Shown here: piece after piece, positions 1-8,180 of the stretch
Position numbering within the stretch: the stretch's first letter is position 1
Layout: every line of letters starts with the position of its first letter
NCBI RefSeq assembly: GCF_014646215.1
Contig: NZ_BMNA01000021.1
Span: forward strand, 1 to 42,098
Direction of reading: 5' to 3'
Length of the DNA: 42,098 bases
DNA from: Nakamurella endophytica
Lineage (GTDB): Bacteria > Actinomycetota > Actinomycetes > Mycobacteriales > Nakamurellaceae
Made by a program: the position numbers and the translations under genes
The notes under the pieces: model-generated
What the model saw: the letters and a program-made list of their open reading frames with translations, nothing else
Told to the model about the DNA's origin: nothing
Databases searched by the model: none

Positions 1-203
1 ACACCGCAATCGGGAACCAGGCCCCGGTCACCCGCTTAACCAACCTGTCCGGTCAGTACAGCTAGTCGGGGCCATCGCGCTCCGCCGACGCCGCGACAAT
101 CTGTAGACACCACCGCGGCGAGCGCAGGTGGGCCAACCGTTACGCAGGCGGCGACGAACCTGCTGCGTGGGGTATCCGCCTCGCCGCCGGTGTTCGCTAG
201 CGC

Positions 204-1124
204 TCACGCTTGTTGCCGGTAGATGTCCGGCTCCAGATAGATCATCCGCGCTGCGGGCAGCGCCTGGCGGATGCGACTTTCAGCCGTATCAATTGTGGTC
301 GCTACGTGTTGCGCTGAGTCGTCATGATTGACACCGATTTTTGCGGCGACCAAGATCTCGTCGGGACCCAGGTGCAGCGTCTTCATGTGCACGATCCGGG
401 TGATGGACGGCGTCGACGTCAACGCTGACACGATGAGCGCCGTGTCCGCATCTGAGGCGGACTCGCCGAGCAGCAGACTTTTCGTCTCTACTGCCAGGAC
501 GACTGCAATCGTTACTAGCAGCGCACCGATGGCGACCGTTGCCAACGCGTCGTACACGCCGTTGCCCGTCAGGAGGGTGAGGATGACTCCGATCATCGCC
601 AAAGCTAGGCCGAGCAGCGCGCCCAGATCCTCCAGCAAGACCACGGGCAGTTCGGGAGCCTTGGACGACCGAACGAACTTGATCCACGAGAGCCCCCCTC
701 GCGCTCGATTAGATTCAGTCACTGCGGTTCGAAAGGAGTAACTCTCCAACGCCGTCGCCACGGCCAACACCACGATTGGCAGCCACTTCCACCCTTCAAC
801 GGTGTGCGGCTGCCGAACCTTGTTGATCCCCTCATAGAGGGCGAACAGGCCCCCAATACTGAACAGTACGATGGCGACAATGAATGCGTAGAGGTAACGC
901 TCGCGACCGTACCCGAATGGATGGGTGGCAGTGGCTTGCCGGCGGGATCGGCGACCACCGACCAGCAGGAGGCCCTGGTTACCGGAATCGGCAACAGAAT
1001 GGATGGACTCGGCAAGAAGCGACGGCGACCCGCTCAGCAGAAACGCCGCGAACTTGGTGACCGCAATACCCATATTCGCCGCAAGCGCCGCGAAGATCGC
1101 CTTCGAACCACCGGACGTGCTCAT
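204..1124 (-). CDS. Cation diffusion facilitator transporter (ZnT9-like)
   Basis: A 306-aa inner-membrane exporter of divalent metals (Zn, Co or Ni likely), probably a metal/proton antiporter. The second helix carries the CDF motif HSVAD (H42, D46). The fifth-helix site reads LLEDLGALLG (E165, D166) in place of the usual HxxxD, as in the ZnT9/SLC30A9-like branch. A loop with HPFGYGRERY near residue 68 is also typical of that branch. A longer frame opens at 1226, but the ATG at 1124 is preferred because AAGGCGGAGG lies just upstream and the CDF core starts a few residues later. It is the last gene of a minus-strand metal-transport run, 271 bases beyond the ZIP gene. Family certain; metal specificity not readable. 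Confidence 0.88.
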   Translation of the reverse strand: MSTSGGSKAIFAALAANMGIAVTKFAAFLLSGSPSLLAESIHSVADSGNQGLLLVGGRRSRRQATATHPFGYGRERYLYAFIVAIVLFSIGGLFALYEGINKVRQPHTVEGWKWLPIVVLAVATALESYSFRTAVTESNRARGGLSWIKFVRSSKAPELPVVLLEDLGALLGLALAMIGVILTLLTGNGVYDALATVAIGALLVTIAVVLAVETKSLLLGESASDADTALIVSALTSTPSITRIVHMKTLHLGPDEILVAAKIGVNHDDSAQHVATTIDTAESRIRQALPAARMIYLEPDIYRQQA

Positions 1125-1395
1125 GACCTCCGCCTTCCACCTCATTCTCAGCTTGTGCTGCCGCTGTTGCGGCGTCACCGTTCCTAATCCGGGTTGGTTA
1201 GCCGGTGCCCGTCGCGCATCCCACACGACCGCCTAGATCCGAAATCATACCGATTCCAAAGGCGGCCGGCGCGCTCCTGCTGTCAGGGCGGATCGGCCGT
1301 CGTCGCTGATAAAACGCCAACACCTGGGCGATACACGGATTCGTCGGACATCGGACTTGTAGCGTCCCTAAAACTTGACTGTTCCATTCGCTGCT

Positions 1396-2169
1396 TCAGC
1401 CGCCGACCTCTGCCAGCAGGAACAGCGCAATGAAGCCGAGGAAGAACAGCGCGCTGAGTACGGGCGTGTCGGGTTGTTCGTGCGCCTCGACGATCAGTTC
1501 CTCCACGACCAGGTAGAGCAGCGCGGCGGCACCGAAGGCTAAAACGGCGGCCAGCACGGTAGGGCTGGCGTCGCCCAGGACAGCCGCGCCGCCGATAGCC
1601 CCTAGCGCAGTGGCCAAAGCAAGGCTGGCCGCGACGCTGGCGGCCCGGAACCGGGCGATTCCCAGCTCGAGCAACTCCGCGCATACCGCCAACCCCAGGA
1701 ACAAGATTTCCAGGGTCAGCGCGACCGTCAGGATCAGCCCTTGGTTGCTGCCCAGCGTGACGCCCAAGCCCACCAGCAGGCCGTCCAACAACAAGTCAAT
1801 TCCTACCGCGACCAGCAATCCCACCGGTAAACGTGCGGTCGGCGCCGCAGCGGTGGATTGGGCGGGGCTGTCACCGGTCGTCTCGGGAGCGGCCGTGGTG
1901 GCTTCCAGGCGTCGGGTGTAGGCGGCCAGCATCAGCAGGACAGCGACGCCGGCCGAGAAGCCGACCGCGGTCGCCCACAGGTGTCCCTGTGCCTTCAGCT
2001 CAGGCAGCACTTCGGTGGCCACGGCCGCGAAGACCACGCCGGCCGCCAAGTGCTGCACGCCGCTGGTGAACTTCGGGCTAGGTCGGCGCAGCGCCCCCGC
2101 GAAAGCCCCCGCGCCCGCGGCCACCACCGGGAAGACCACCAAGACGGCGGCCTGACCGACCACAGACAT
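1396..2169 (-). CDS. ZIP-family metal permease
   Basis: A 257-aa membrane protein with about eight predicted helices. ZIP hallmarks are VQHLAAGVVFAAVATEVLPE near residues 38-57 (H40, E53), a second core segment IDLLLDGLLVG where the classical HxxxE histidine is replaced by Asp, and VVEELIVEAHEQ near the C terminus. A hydrophilic Thr/Ala-rich loop separates helices 3 and 4, where ZIP proteins usually have their variable metal-binding loop; it is not His-rich here. GTG-ATG give two adjacent possible starts (2172 or 2169); GGAGG lies upstream of both. ZIP proteins usually import Zn, Fe or Mn, so its place between three CDF exporters is notable. It may balance uptake or move metal in the other direction. 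Confidence 0.8.
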   Translation of the reverse strand: MSVVGQAAVLVVFPVVAAGAGAFAGALRRPSPKFTSGVQHLAAGVVFAAVATEVLPELKAQGHLWATAVGFSAGVAVLLMLAAYTRRLEATTAAPETTGDSPAQSTAAAPTARLPVGLLVAVGIDLLLDGLLVGLGVTLGSNQGLILTVALTLEILFLGLAVCAELLELGIARFRAASVAASLALATALGAIGGAAVLGDASPTVLAAVLAFGAAALLYLVVEELIVEAHEQPDTPVLSALFFLGFIALFLLAEVGG

Positions 2170-2254
2170 CACCTAAGACCTCCACTCAGACGTCCACAGA
2201 TGCCCTGTCGGCTCCAAAGACTTGATTGCCTACGTTCGAAGCTCAGTTCGAGGG

Positions 2255-3418
2255 TCAATGTCCGTGGTGCTGCGGTCGGTCGCTTTCAGGTGCCGTGACG
2301 GCGGTCGGTGCCGTTTCGGCGGCGGCGACGGGGTAGTGGCGCGGGCCGTGGGGTTCCTCGCAGGTTTCGCCCGCCTGGCCGCCGTCCTGTGCGGTCGCGG
2401 AGGGGTCGTTGATGTGGTCGACCTGCAGGGTGGTGTGGTCGATGCGGTATTGGCCTCGCAGCAGCACTTCCACGTCGCGGCGGACGGCGTGGCAGTCACC
2501 CGTCGGGTCGACCAGGATGTGCGCGGACAAGGCGGGCATGCCGGAGGTGACGTCCCAGATGTGCAGGTCGTGAACCTCGGCGACCGTGGGCCGCTGGGCC
2601 ATCGCCGGCCCGATCACGTCCGGGTCGAGCCCGCGCGGCGCGGCCTCGAGGAAGATCCGGCCGGACTCACCGATCAGGCCGAATCCGGCCTTGAGCATCA
2701 AAGCTGCCACGACCATCGCCGCGAGAGCGTCGGCGCGGGCGAACCCGGTCAGCAGCACCACCAGTCCTGCGATGGCGGTGGCGATGAACGCGTAGAGGTC
2801 GTTGAGGATGTGCTGGAACGCGCCTTCGACGTTCAGGCTGGTGCGGTTGGCCTTGGAGATCAGCCACGCCGCGGCGATGTTGACCGCGATGCCGACAAGG
2901 GCGGTGATCAGCACCAGCGCGCCGGTGACCTCCGGGGGGTCGATCAGTCGGCGGATCGACTCGTAGATGAACCACACAGCCAGCAGCACCAGCGTCAGAC
3001 CGTTGGCCTGAGCAGACAGAATCTCGGTGCGTTTAAGGCCATAGGTCCAGCGGCCCTGCGCCGGCCGGGCGGACAGCCGCATCGCCACCAACGCCAAGAC
3101 GATCGAGGCGGCGTCGGTGAGCATGTGCCCGGCATCAGAGATCAACGCCAACGAACCGGCGACCACCCCGACCACCACTTCGGTCAGCATGAACACCACG
3201 ATCAAAGCCAACGCCCCGGTCAAGTATCGGCGGTCGGCGTCCGCGGCGACCCCGTGGCTATGCCCGCCGTGCCCGCCGTGCCCGCCGTGCCCGCCGTGCC
3301 CGCCGTGCCCGCCGTGCTCACCGTGGTCGGCATGGCCGTGGTCGGCATGGCCGTGGCCGGCCCGCTCAGCGCGTGTTTGGGGCGGCGGCGCTGCGCCGCT
3401 GCCGTCGTGGTCAGTCAC
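2255..3418 (-). CDS. His-rich CzcD-like cation diffusion facilitator
   Basis: A 387-aa CDF exporter of the CzcD/ZitB type. Residues 21-55 are a His-rich, Gly-rich cytosolic N-terminal tail (HGHADHG, then repeated GGH). Helix 2 has DAGHMLTD (H98, D102) and helix 5 has HILND (HxxxD), the complete four-residue zinc-type site. The C-terminal domain has the VHDLHIW motif typical of CzcD and ends in a second short His cluster. The GTG start at 3418 overlaps the stop of the upstream CDF gene (GTGACTGA), so translation is probably coupled; there is no clear Shine-Dalgarno of its own. Zn/Cd/Co efflux is the family role. The tail is encoded by a 9-bp tandem repeat that probably varies in copy number. 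Confidence 0.9.
   Translation of the reverse strand: MTDHDGSGAAPPPQTRAERAGHGHADHGHADHGEHGGHGGHGGHGGHGGHGGHSHGVAADADRRYLTGALALIVVFMLTEVVVGVVAGSLALISDAGHMLTDAASIVLALVAMRLSARPAQGRWTYGLKRTEILSAQANGLTLVLLAVWFIYESIRRLIDPPEVTGALVLITALVGIAVNIAAAWLISKANRTSLNVEGAFQHILNDLYAFIATAIAGLVVLLTGFARADALAAMVVAALMLKAGFGLIGESGRIFLEAAPRGLDPDVIGPAMAQRPTVAEVHDLHIWDVTSGMPALSAHILVDPTGDCHAVRRDVEVLLRGQYRIDHTTLQVDHINDPSATAQDGGQAGETCEEPHGPRHYPVAAAETAPTAVTAPESDRPQHHGH
3262..3315. repeat. 9-bp tandem repeat, 6 perfect copies (GGH codons)
   Basis: Six head-to-tail copies of GCCCGCCGT, followed by a degenerate seventh (GCTCACCGT). Read on the minus strand it encodes Gly-Gly-His repeats in the tail of the CzcD-like exporter. 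Immediately after it, a 15-bp unit (GTGGTCGGCATGGCC) occurs twice at 3323-3352 and encodes the HGHAD repeats. The same 9-mer recurs four times at 16832-16867 in the CopB-type ATPase gene. Confidence 0.95.
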
Positions 3419-4340
3419 GCGAGTGCGGCCTTTGCACGAGCTGCACAGCGACGAGGGACGCGCCGGCGGTCGCACCGCCGGTCGGGCTGACGGTGGAGTC
3501 GGCAGCGGGATCGGCAGGGGAGCAGCACCGGCAGCCCGCGTCGCATTCGTCGGTGTCGACGGACACTGACACGGCCCCAGCCGCGGCCGTGGGGGCATCG
3601 GCCGGGTGCGTGCCCGGGACGCAGCAGAAATCGGACTCTGCGTTGTGGTCTGCGTTGTGGTCGGCGTGCAGGGCGGCGGTGGGGGCGCAGCAGCTGTCGC
3701 CGCGCCAGGCTTGCAGTCCTTCTCGGACGGCGACCGCGGCGATGACCAGCGCGGCGATCGGATCGGCCCAGGACCACCCCCACAGCCAGTTGACGGCGAG
3801 GCCGACCAGCAGCACCGCCGATAGATAGGTGCACAGCAGGGTCTGCTTGGAATCGGCGACCGCGGACCGCGAGTTCAGCTCCCGCCCGGCGCGGCGCTGC
3901 CCGTAGGACAGCACCGGCATGATCAGCAAACTCAGCCCGGCCAGGACCAGCCCGACGGGGGAGTGCTGGGCCTCGCGGCCGCCCAGCAACGAGATTGCGG
4001 CGTCAATGGTCACGTAGGTGGCCAGCGCGAAGAACGACACCGCGATGATCCGCAGCGCCGTCTTCTCCCGCCGCTGCGGATCCCGGCCGGCGAACTGCCA
4101 CGCCACCGCCGCCGCCGAGGACACCTCGATCACCGAGTCCAACCCGAACCCGATCAGCGCCGTCGAGGACGCTGCGGCGCCGGCGACCAACGCGACGACC
4201 GCCTCGATGACGTTGTAGCTGATCGTGGCCGCGACGAACCACCGGATCCGCCGCTGCAGCAACGCCGGCCGGTCCACGGCAGCAGCACCAGGCCGGGCCA
4301 GCGGTGCGGCGCCGCCGGGGGAGGTGGTCGCGGCGGCCAT
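3411..4340 (-). CDS. CDF-type cation transporter with Cys-rich C-terminal tail
   Basis: A 309-aa membrane protein of the actinobacterial CDF branch that sits beside CmtR/CadC-type regulators. Helix 2 carries GFGLDSVIEVSS (D68xxxE72) instead of the usual HxxxD, and VADSKQT precedes a later helix. Beyond about residue 215 the CDF cytoplasmic domain is replaced by a hydrophilic tail with Cys pairs (DSCCAP, DFCCVPG, CDAGCRCC) and His-Asp-Asn clusters, which could bind soft metals such as Cd, Pb or Zn. The ATG at 4340 overlaps the regulator stop by one base (TGATG), so the two form one transcription unit. The stop overlaps the next CDF gene by eight bases. Upstream in-frame codons lie inside the regulator and were rejected. 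Confidence 0.85.
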   Translation of the reverse strand: MAAATTSPGGAAPLARPGAAAVDRPALLQRRIRWFVAATISYNVIEAVVALVAGAAASSTALIGFGLDSVIEVSSAAAVAWQFAGRDPQRREKTALRIIAVSFFALATYVTIDAAISLLGGREAQHSPVGLVLAGLSLLIMPVLSYGQRRAGRELNSRSAVADSKQTLLCTYLSAVLLVGLAVNWLWGWSWADPIAALVIAAVAVREGLQAWRGDSCCAPTAALHADHNADHNAESDFCCVPGTHPADAPTAAAGAVSVSVDTDECDAGCRCCSPADPAADSTVSPTGGATAGASLVAVQLVQRPHSRD

Positions 4341-4675
4341 CAGCAGCACCCTTCGGTGGTGGCGGCGGCGCAGTACTGGGGGTCGACGGCGACCACGACG
4401 CTCATCAGGTCGGTCAAGGCGTGCGCCAGGCGGGCATCGGCCAACTCGTAACGGGACCGCCTGCCTTCGGGCACGGCGACGACCAACCCGCAGCCCCGCA
4501 GGCACCCCAGATGATTGGACAGGCTCTGCCGGCTCGTGCCCAACAGCTCCGCCAGCTCCGACGGGTAGCCGGGACCGTCCCGCAGCGCCAGCAACACCCT
4601 GGCCCGAGTGGGGTCGGACAACGCCTGACCGAAACGGGCCAACACCGCGCCGAACGTGGCGATCTCAACAGGCAC
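4340..4675 (-). CDS. ArsR/SmtB-family metal sensor, CmtR-like
   Basis: A 111-aa winged-helix repressor. It resembles mycobacterial CmtR closely in layout: ALSDPTRARVLLAL, then the recognition region SRQSLSNHLGCLRGCGLVV, then RYELADARLAHAL and VVAVDPQYC. The CmtR Cd/Pb ligands correspond to C58 and C62 in LGCLRGC and to C102. A further Cys pair ends the protein (C110, C111). CmtR-type sensors leave DNA when they bind Cd(II) or Pb(II), which fits a repressor of the two CDF genes downstream. The start is GTG at 4675, with no Shine-Dalgarno; a TAGTGT-type -10 only a few bases upstream suggests a leaderless message. Cd/Pb specificity is inferred from the ligand pattern. Confidence 0.9.
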   Translation of the reverse strand: MPVEIATFGAVLARFGQALSDPTRARVLLALRDGPGYPSELAELLGTSRQSLSNHLGCLRGCGLVVAVPEGRRSRYELADARLAHALTDLMSVVVAVDPQYCAAATTEGCC

Positions 4676-4685
4676 ACCAACACAC

Positions 4686-4701
4686 TACATCGCGCGGTGT
4701 A
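4686..4701. promoter_or_regulatory. Putative CmtR-type operator/promoter
   Basis: The 16-base sequence TACATCGCGCGGTGTA is an imperfect palindrome in which each half differs from the other at one base. It lies 10 bp upstream of the sensor GTG and just upstream of a TAGTGT -10-like hexamer on the minus strand, so a bound repressor would block the sensor-exporter unit. It is also about 75 bp upstream of the divergent plus-strand gene at 4777. Operator identity is inferred from position and symmetry. Confidence 0.55.
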
Positions 4702-4776
4702 TCCAGGCGACGGTGGACCGGTAGGCTGCACCTGCCGGTTGTGCGGTCGGGGAGGCCGGGAGGAGGAGGCGCGGAC

Positions 4777-5232
4777 GTGACATCCACGCGTGGCCTGTCG
4801 TCCCTGTCCGCTGTATGGCTAGGTCGTTGGCTGCTGCTCGGCGTGGCCTTGGTCGCCGTCGTGGCGCACTTTTTCACCGTTCATGACGCCGGCGACGACC
4901 CAATGTCGGTGAGCGCGTTCACCACGGCATCACCATCGGTTGGCGTTGACCACTCTGTGCATTCTGTCGACGAGCCGTCGACCGTCACCGGTGCCGCTGC
5001 GCCGGACGGGCGGGGCGTCTTTCAGGTCCAGCAGTGGCCCAGCCGCGACGGCCATGGGATGCGTTTCGGTTGTGTGACCGTGTTGCTCACAGGTCTGCTC
5101 ATCATGGCGTTCGTGGGTGGACCGACCGCAGCGCTGCAAGCCCCGACGGTGTCGGTACGGCGGTTGCCTAGCGGACGAACGGGCGGGTCGGACCCCCCGA
5201 ACCGTCGGACTTTGTGCGTGGAACGGACCTGA
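4777..5232 (+). CDS. Small two-helix membrane protein, DUF6153-like
   Basis: A 151-aa protein starting at GTG 4777 behind a strong AGGAGGAGG site. The first helix is near residues 13-28 (LLLGVALVAVVAHFF). A linker of about 70 residues with scattered His (HDAGDD, HSVHSV, DGHGM) follows, then a second helix beginning CVTVLLTGLLIMAFV and a basic tail. This helix / His-bearing loop / Cys-start helix plan is shared with the protein at 20109-20708 inside the copper operon, and with DUF6153-like proteins found beside actinobacterial copper genes. Assignment is by architecture only. It diverges from the CmtR-like operon and could share its operator. A longer in-frame extension upstream lies antisense to the regulator and was rejected. 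Confidence 0.6.
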   Translation: MTSTRGLSSLSAVWLGRWLLLGVALVAVVAHFFTVHDAGDDPMSVSAFTTASPSVGVDHSVHSVDEPSTVTGAAAPDGRGVFQVQQWPSRDGHGMRFGCVTVLLTGLLIMAFVGGPTAALQAPTVSVRRLPSGRTGGSDPPNRRTLCVERT

Positions 5233-5328
5233 CGGTCGGGCACGTCGCTGGCTGCGCCTGCCTGCAGCGGCAACACATCCCCACGTTTTGTCTCCTCGTT
5301 CGTGTCCGACCTTGCAGAAAGCTCGTCC

Positions 5329-6705
5329 ATGCCTGTTACGTCCTTGCGTTTGCGCGGTCTCGCCGCGGCCGGTGCCCTGCTCGCCGTTTCGGCCTGCACC
5401 GCAACCCCCGCTGCGCAGCCCACCGCCGCACCCGAAGCCAGCGCCACCAACAGCACCGTGACCCCAGCCGGCACGGCCGCGGATACGGTGCGACCCGGAA
5501 CCGGTGCGGTCACCAGCACCGGATCCTCGCCGCTGTCCGGGTCACTGTCCGGGTCGTCGTCCAGCCAGTCATCGCCGCCTAGTGCGACCACCCCGGTCAG
5601 CAGCACCGTCCTGGCTCCGCCGAAGCCTCGATTGTCAGCGGTACCGGCCAACGGGGCCGAGAACGTGTCGCCGATCAAGCCGGTCACCGTCGCCGCTGCG
5701 GCGGGCACCCTGACGTCGGTGGTGATGACCAACCCGGACGGCAAGAAGGTCCGCGGCGCCCTGACCGCGGACCGCACGAAGTGGACCTCGACCGAGCCGC
5801 TGGGCTACGGCCGCCGGTACACGATCACCGCGGCCGCCGTCGGCGCCGCCGGCGGCAAGACCACCACACGAGCGTCGTTTTCCACCTTGACACCGGCCGA
5901 CACCATCTACCCGTCGTTCTTCCCCAACTCCGAGCTGTCCACCGTCGGGGTCGGGCAACCCATGGTCGTCACCTTCGACAAGCCCCCCACCGACAAGGCG
6001 GCGGCCGAGAAGGCCCTCAAGGTCACCACCGTCCCCGCCGTCAAGGGCGCCTGGTACTGGTGGGATGACCGCACCCTGCACTACCGCCCCGAGAAGTACT
6101 GGAAGCCGGGAACCAAGATCACCGTCGCCGCGAACATCTACGGCGTCAACCTCGGCGACGGCGTCTACGGCGAGACTGACCGGTCCACGACCGTCACCAT
6201 CGGGCAGTCCAAGATCGCCAAGGTCGACGACGCCAGCAAACAGATGCAGATCTTCGTCGATGACAAGCTTGTCGACACGGTGCCGGTGTCGATGGGGATG
6301 AACAAGTCGGTCACCGTCAACGGGCTGGACATCTCCTTCATCACCCCCTCCGGCACCTACGTCGTGCAGGAGAAGTACGAAGTCAAACGGATGACCTCCG
6401 CAAGCTACGGCCTGCCGCTCAACTCCGACCTGGGCTATGACTCGCTGATCCCGCTTGCGGTGCGGATCTCCGATGACGGGATCTTCGTCCACTCCGCGCC
6501 GTGGTCGGTCCAGGATCAGGGCGTCCGCAACGTCTCCCACGGCTGCATCAACATCAACCCGCAAGCCGCGCAATGGTTCTACGACAACTTCAGTTACGGC
6601 GACATCGTCACCGTCACCGGCACCTCCACCGACCTCGAACCCAGCAACGGCTACGGCGACTGGAACATCTCCTGGTCCGACTGGCTGCAAGGCAGCGCGC
6701 TCTGA
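5329..6705 (+). CDS. L,D-transpeptidase A (lipoprotein, two Ig-like domains)
   Basis: A 458-aa envelope enzyme that makes 3-3 cross-links in peptidoglycan. It has a lipoprotein signal with lipobox LAVSAC, a Ser/Thr/Pro-rich stalk to about residue 100, two Ig-like domains (about 103-185 and 190-285, the second with SFFPNS and YWWDDRTLHYRP), and a C-terminal YkuD domain. Catalytic features are H388 in FVHSAPW and SHGCININP with nucleophile C406. The plan matches mycobacterial LdtMt2. The ATG at 5329 is preferred over an in-frame GTG at 5302 because it gives a normal signal peptide. It lies between a metal-linked small membrane gene and a P450, and is closely related to the copy at 17537-18910. 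The acceptor/donor stems used are not readable. Confidence 0.93.
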   Translation: MPVTSLRLRGLAAAGALLAVSACTATPAAQPTAAPEASATNSTVTPAGTAADTVRPGTGAVTSTGSSPLSGSLSGSSSSQSSPPSATTPVSSTVLAPPKPRLSAVPANGAENVSPIKPVTVAAAAGTLTSVVMTNPDGKKVRGALTADRTKWTSTEPLGYGRRYTITAAAVGAAGGKTTTRASFSTLTPADTIYPSFFPNSELSTVGVGQPMVVTFDKPPTDKAAAEKALKVTTVPAVKGAWYWWDDRTLHYRPEKYWKPGTKITVAANIYGVNLGDGVYGETDRSTTVTIGQSKIAKVDDASKQMQIFVDDKLVDTVPVSMGMNKSVTVNGLDISFITPSGTYVVQEKYEVKRMTSASYGLPLNSDLGYDSLIPLAVRISDDGIFVHSAPWSVQDQGVRNVSHGCININPQAAQWFYDNFSYGDIVTVTGTSTDLEPSNGYGDWNISWSDWLQGSAL

Positions 6706-6873
6706 CCCCGCCCGCCCACGCCAGCCCGACGCCCCTGCCCGATGCGGGACATCCGGACGGTGAGCCCGCCGCGGACACCACCGGTGCACGGGGCCGACCA
6801 AGGTGGGGCCCCTGCCCGCCGACCCGCTGCTCACAACCCTGCTGCACACGACTGCCTGAAAGGCGCCCTGCCT

Positions 6874-8052
6874 GTGACAGATCCGTTCATGCCGCTGCTA
6901 CGGGACAAGCTCGACCCGGTACCCGAGCTGGCCGCACGACGCGCCGACCAACCGATCAGCAAGCTCGAGTTCCCGTTCGGGTTCTCCGCGTGGTTGGTGA
7001 CCCGCTACGACGACGTCCGGCAAGTCCTGGCCGACGCCGACGCGTTCAGCAACGACTTCGCCAACCTCACCGCCGCAGCGACCGGGCGGGCCGCGCCGGC
7101 CGCTGACCCGGGCGGGCTCGGCTTCGCCGACCCACCGGATCACACCCGACTGCGCCGGATCCTGACACCGGAATTCACCATGCGCCGCCTGGGCCGGCTG
7201 CAACCACGGATCGCCGACATCATCGACCAGCAACTCGACCGGATGGCGACCGCCGGGCCGGGCGTGGACCTGGTCAGCAGCTTCGCCACCCCGATCCCGT
7301 CACTGGTGATCAGCGAGCTGCTCGGCGTCCCCTACAGCGAACGGGAAGCGTTCGCGCAACTGTCCGAGTCCCGGTTCGACATCTTCGCCAACCTCGGCGA
7401 CCCGATGGGCGCCGTCACCGAATCGCTGATCTACCTCAAGACCCTGGTGCAGCGAGAACGCGACCAACCAGGCGAAGGCATGCTCGGCATGATCGTCCGA
7501 GAACACGGCGACGCCATCACCGACGACGAACTCGCCGGCCTCGCCGACGGCTTGCTCACCGGCGGCCACGAAACCACCGCCAGCATGCTCGCCCTGGGCG
7601 CACTCGTGCTGCTGCAACAACCGGACCTGGCCACCCGGCTGCGCCACGACGACACCCACACCGCGGCCATCGTCGACGAGCTGCTGCGCTACCTCACCGT
7701 CGTCCAAGTCGCCTTCCCCCGCTTCGCCCGGCGCGACCTGCAGATCGGCGACCAACACATCGACAAGGGCGACATGCTGCTGTGCTCACTCACCTCCGCC
7801 AACCGCGACCCCAACCTCGCCGCGGAACCCGACCAAGTCCACCCACCCCAGGCCAGTACCGCGCATCTAGCGTTCGGGCACGGCATTCACCGCTGCGTCG
7901 GCGCGGAACTGGCCAAGATGGAGCTCCGCGCGGCCTACCCCGCTCTGCTTCGCCGCTTCCCGGGCCTGCAGCTGGACATCGACGTCGCCGACATCAACTA
8001 CCGGCAGTACTCCATCGTCCACGGCATCGACAACCTGCCCGTGTCCTGGTAG
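6874..8052 (+). CDS. Cytochrome P450
   Basis: A 392-aa bacterial class I-type P450 monooxygenase. It has the I-helix motif GGHETT, the K-helix ELLR (ExxR) and the heme ligand loop FGHGIHRCVG with C341. Start is GTG 6874 with GAAAGG upstream, giving VTDPFMPLL; frame upstream of this is not conserved-looking. Between NRDP and the heme loop, where family members normally have a PDRF-like motif whose Arg completes the E-R-R triad, this protein reads EPDQVHPPQAS, so that Arg seems replaced by Gln. No ferredoxin or reductase gene is nearby, so electrons must come from elsewhere. Substrate unknown; overall it looks like the CYP105/107 group of soluble actinobacterial enzymes. Confidence 0.9.
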   Translation: MTDPFMPLLRDKLDPVPELAARRADQPISKLEFPFGFSAWLVTRYDDVRQVLADADAFSNDFANLTAAATGRAAPAADPGGLGFADPPDHTRLRRILTPEFTMRRLGRLQPRIADIIDQQLDRMATAGPGVDLVSSFATPIPSLVISELLGVPYSEREAFAQLSESRFDIFANLGDPMGAVTESLIYLKTLVQRERDQPGEGMLGMIVREHGDAITDDELAGLADGLLTGGHETTASMLALGALVLLQQPDLATRLRHDDTHTAAIVDELLRYLTVVQVAFPRFARRDLQIGDQHIDKGDMLLCSLTSANRDPNLAAEPDQVHPPQASTAHLAFGHGIHRCVGAELAKMELRAAYPALLRRFPGLQLDIDVADINYRQYSIVHGIDNLPVSW

Positions 8053-8180
8053 CCGCGGGGGCAAGACGGGGATGGCCTCGAACCTCTTCTCGAGTCGATC
8101 GGCGCGCACCTCCTGCAGTAGCACGTCAAGGCGTCAGACCGCACATCACGACGAACCGAAAACAGGAACCGGAGGATCCG

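Noticed and set aside
3..65. Short open frame ending at TAG 63-65 at the left edge, perhaps the 3' end of a plus-strand gene
   Set aside because: Only 20 codons are visible and nothing in them identifies a family; too little to support a feature.
2222..3490. 422-codon plus-strand frame
   Set aside because: Antisense to the His-rich CDF gene; GC-rich DNA keeps several frames open, and its product is low-complexity Gly/Arg/Val.
4225..4776. In-frame upstream extension of the small membrane protein at 4777
   Set aside because: It is antisense to the CmtR-like gene, Arg/Thr/Pro-rich, and a strong ribosome site marks GTG 4777 instead.
7782..8180. Upstream extension of the DsbA-like gene
   Set aside because: Overlaps the P450 gene in another frame and has no protein-like content; GGAGG before TTG 8181 fits better.
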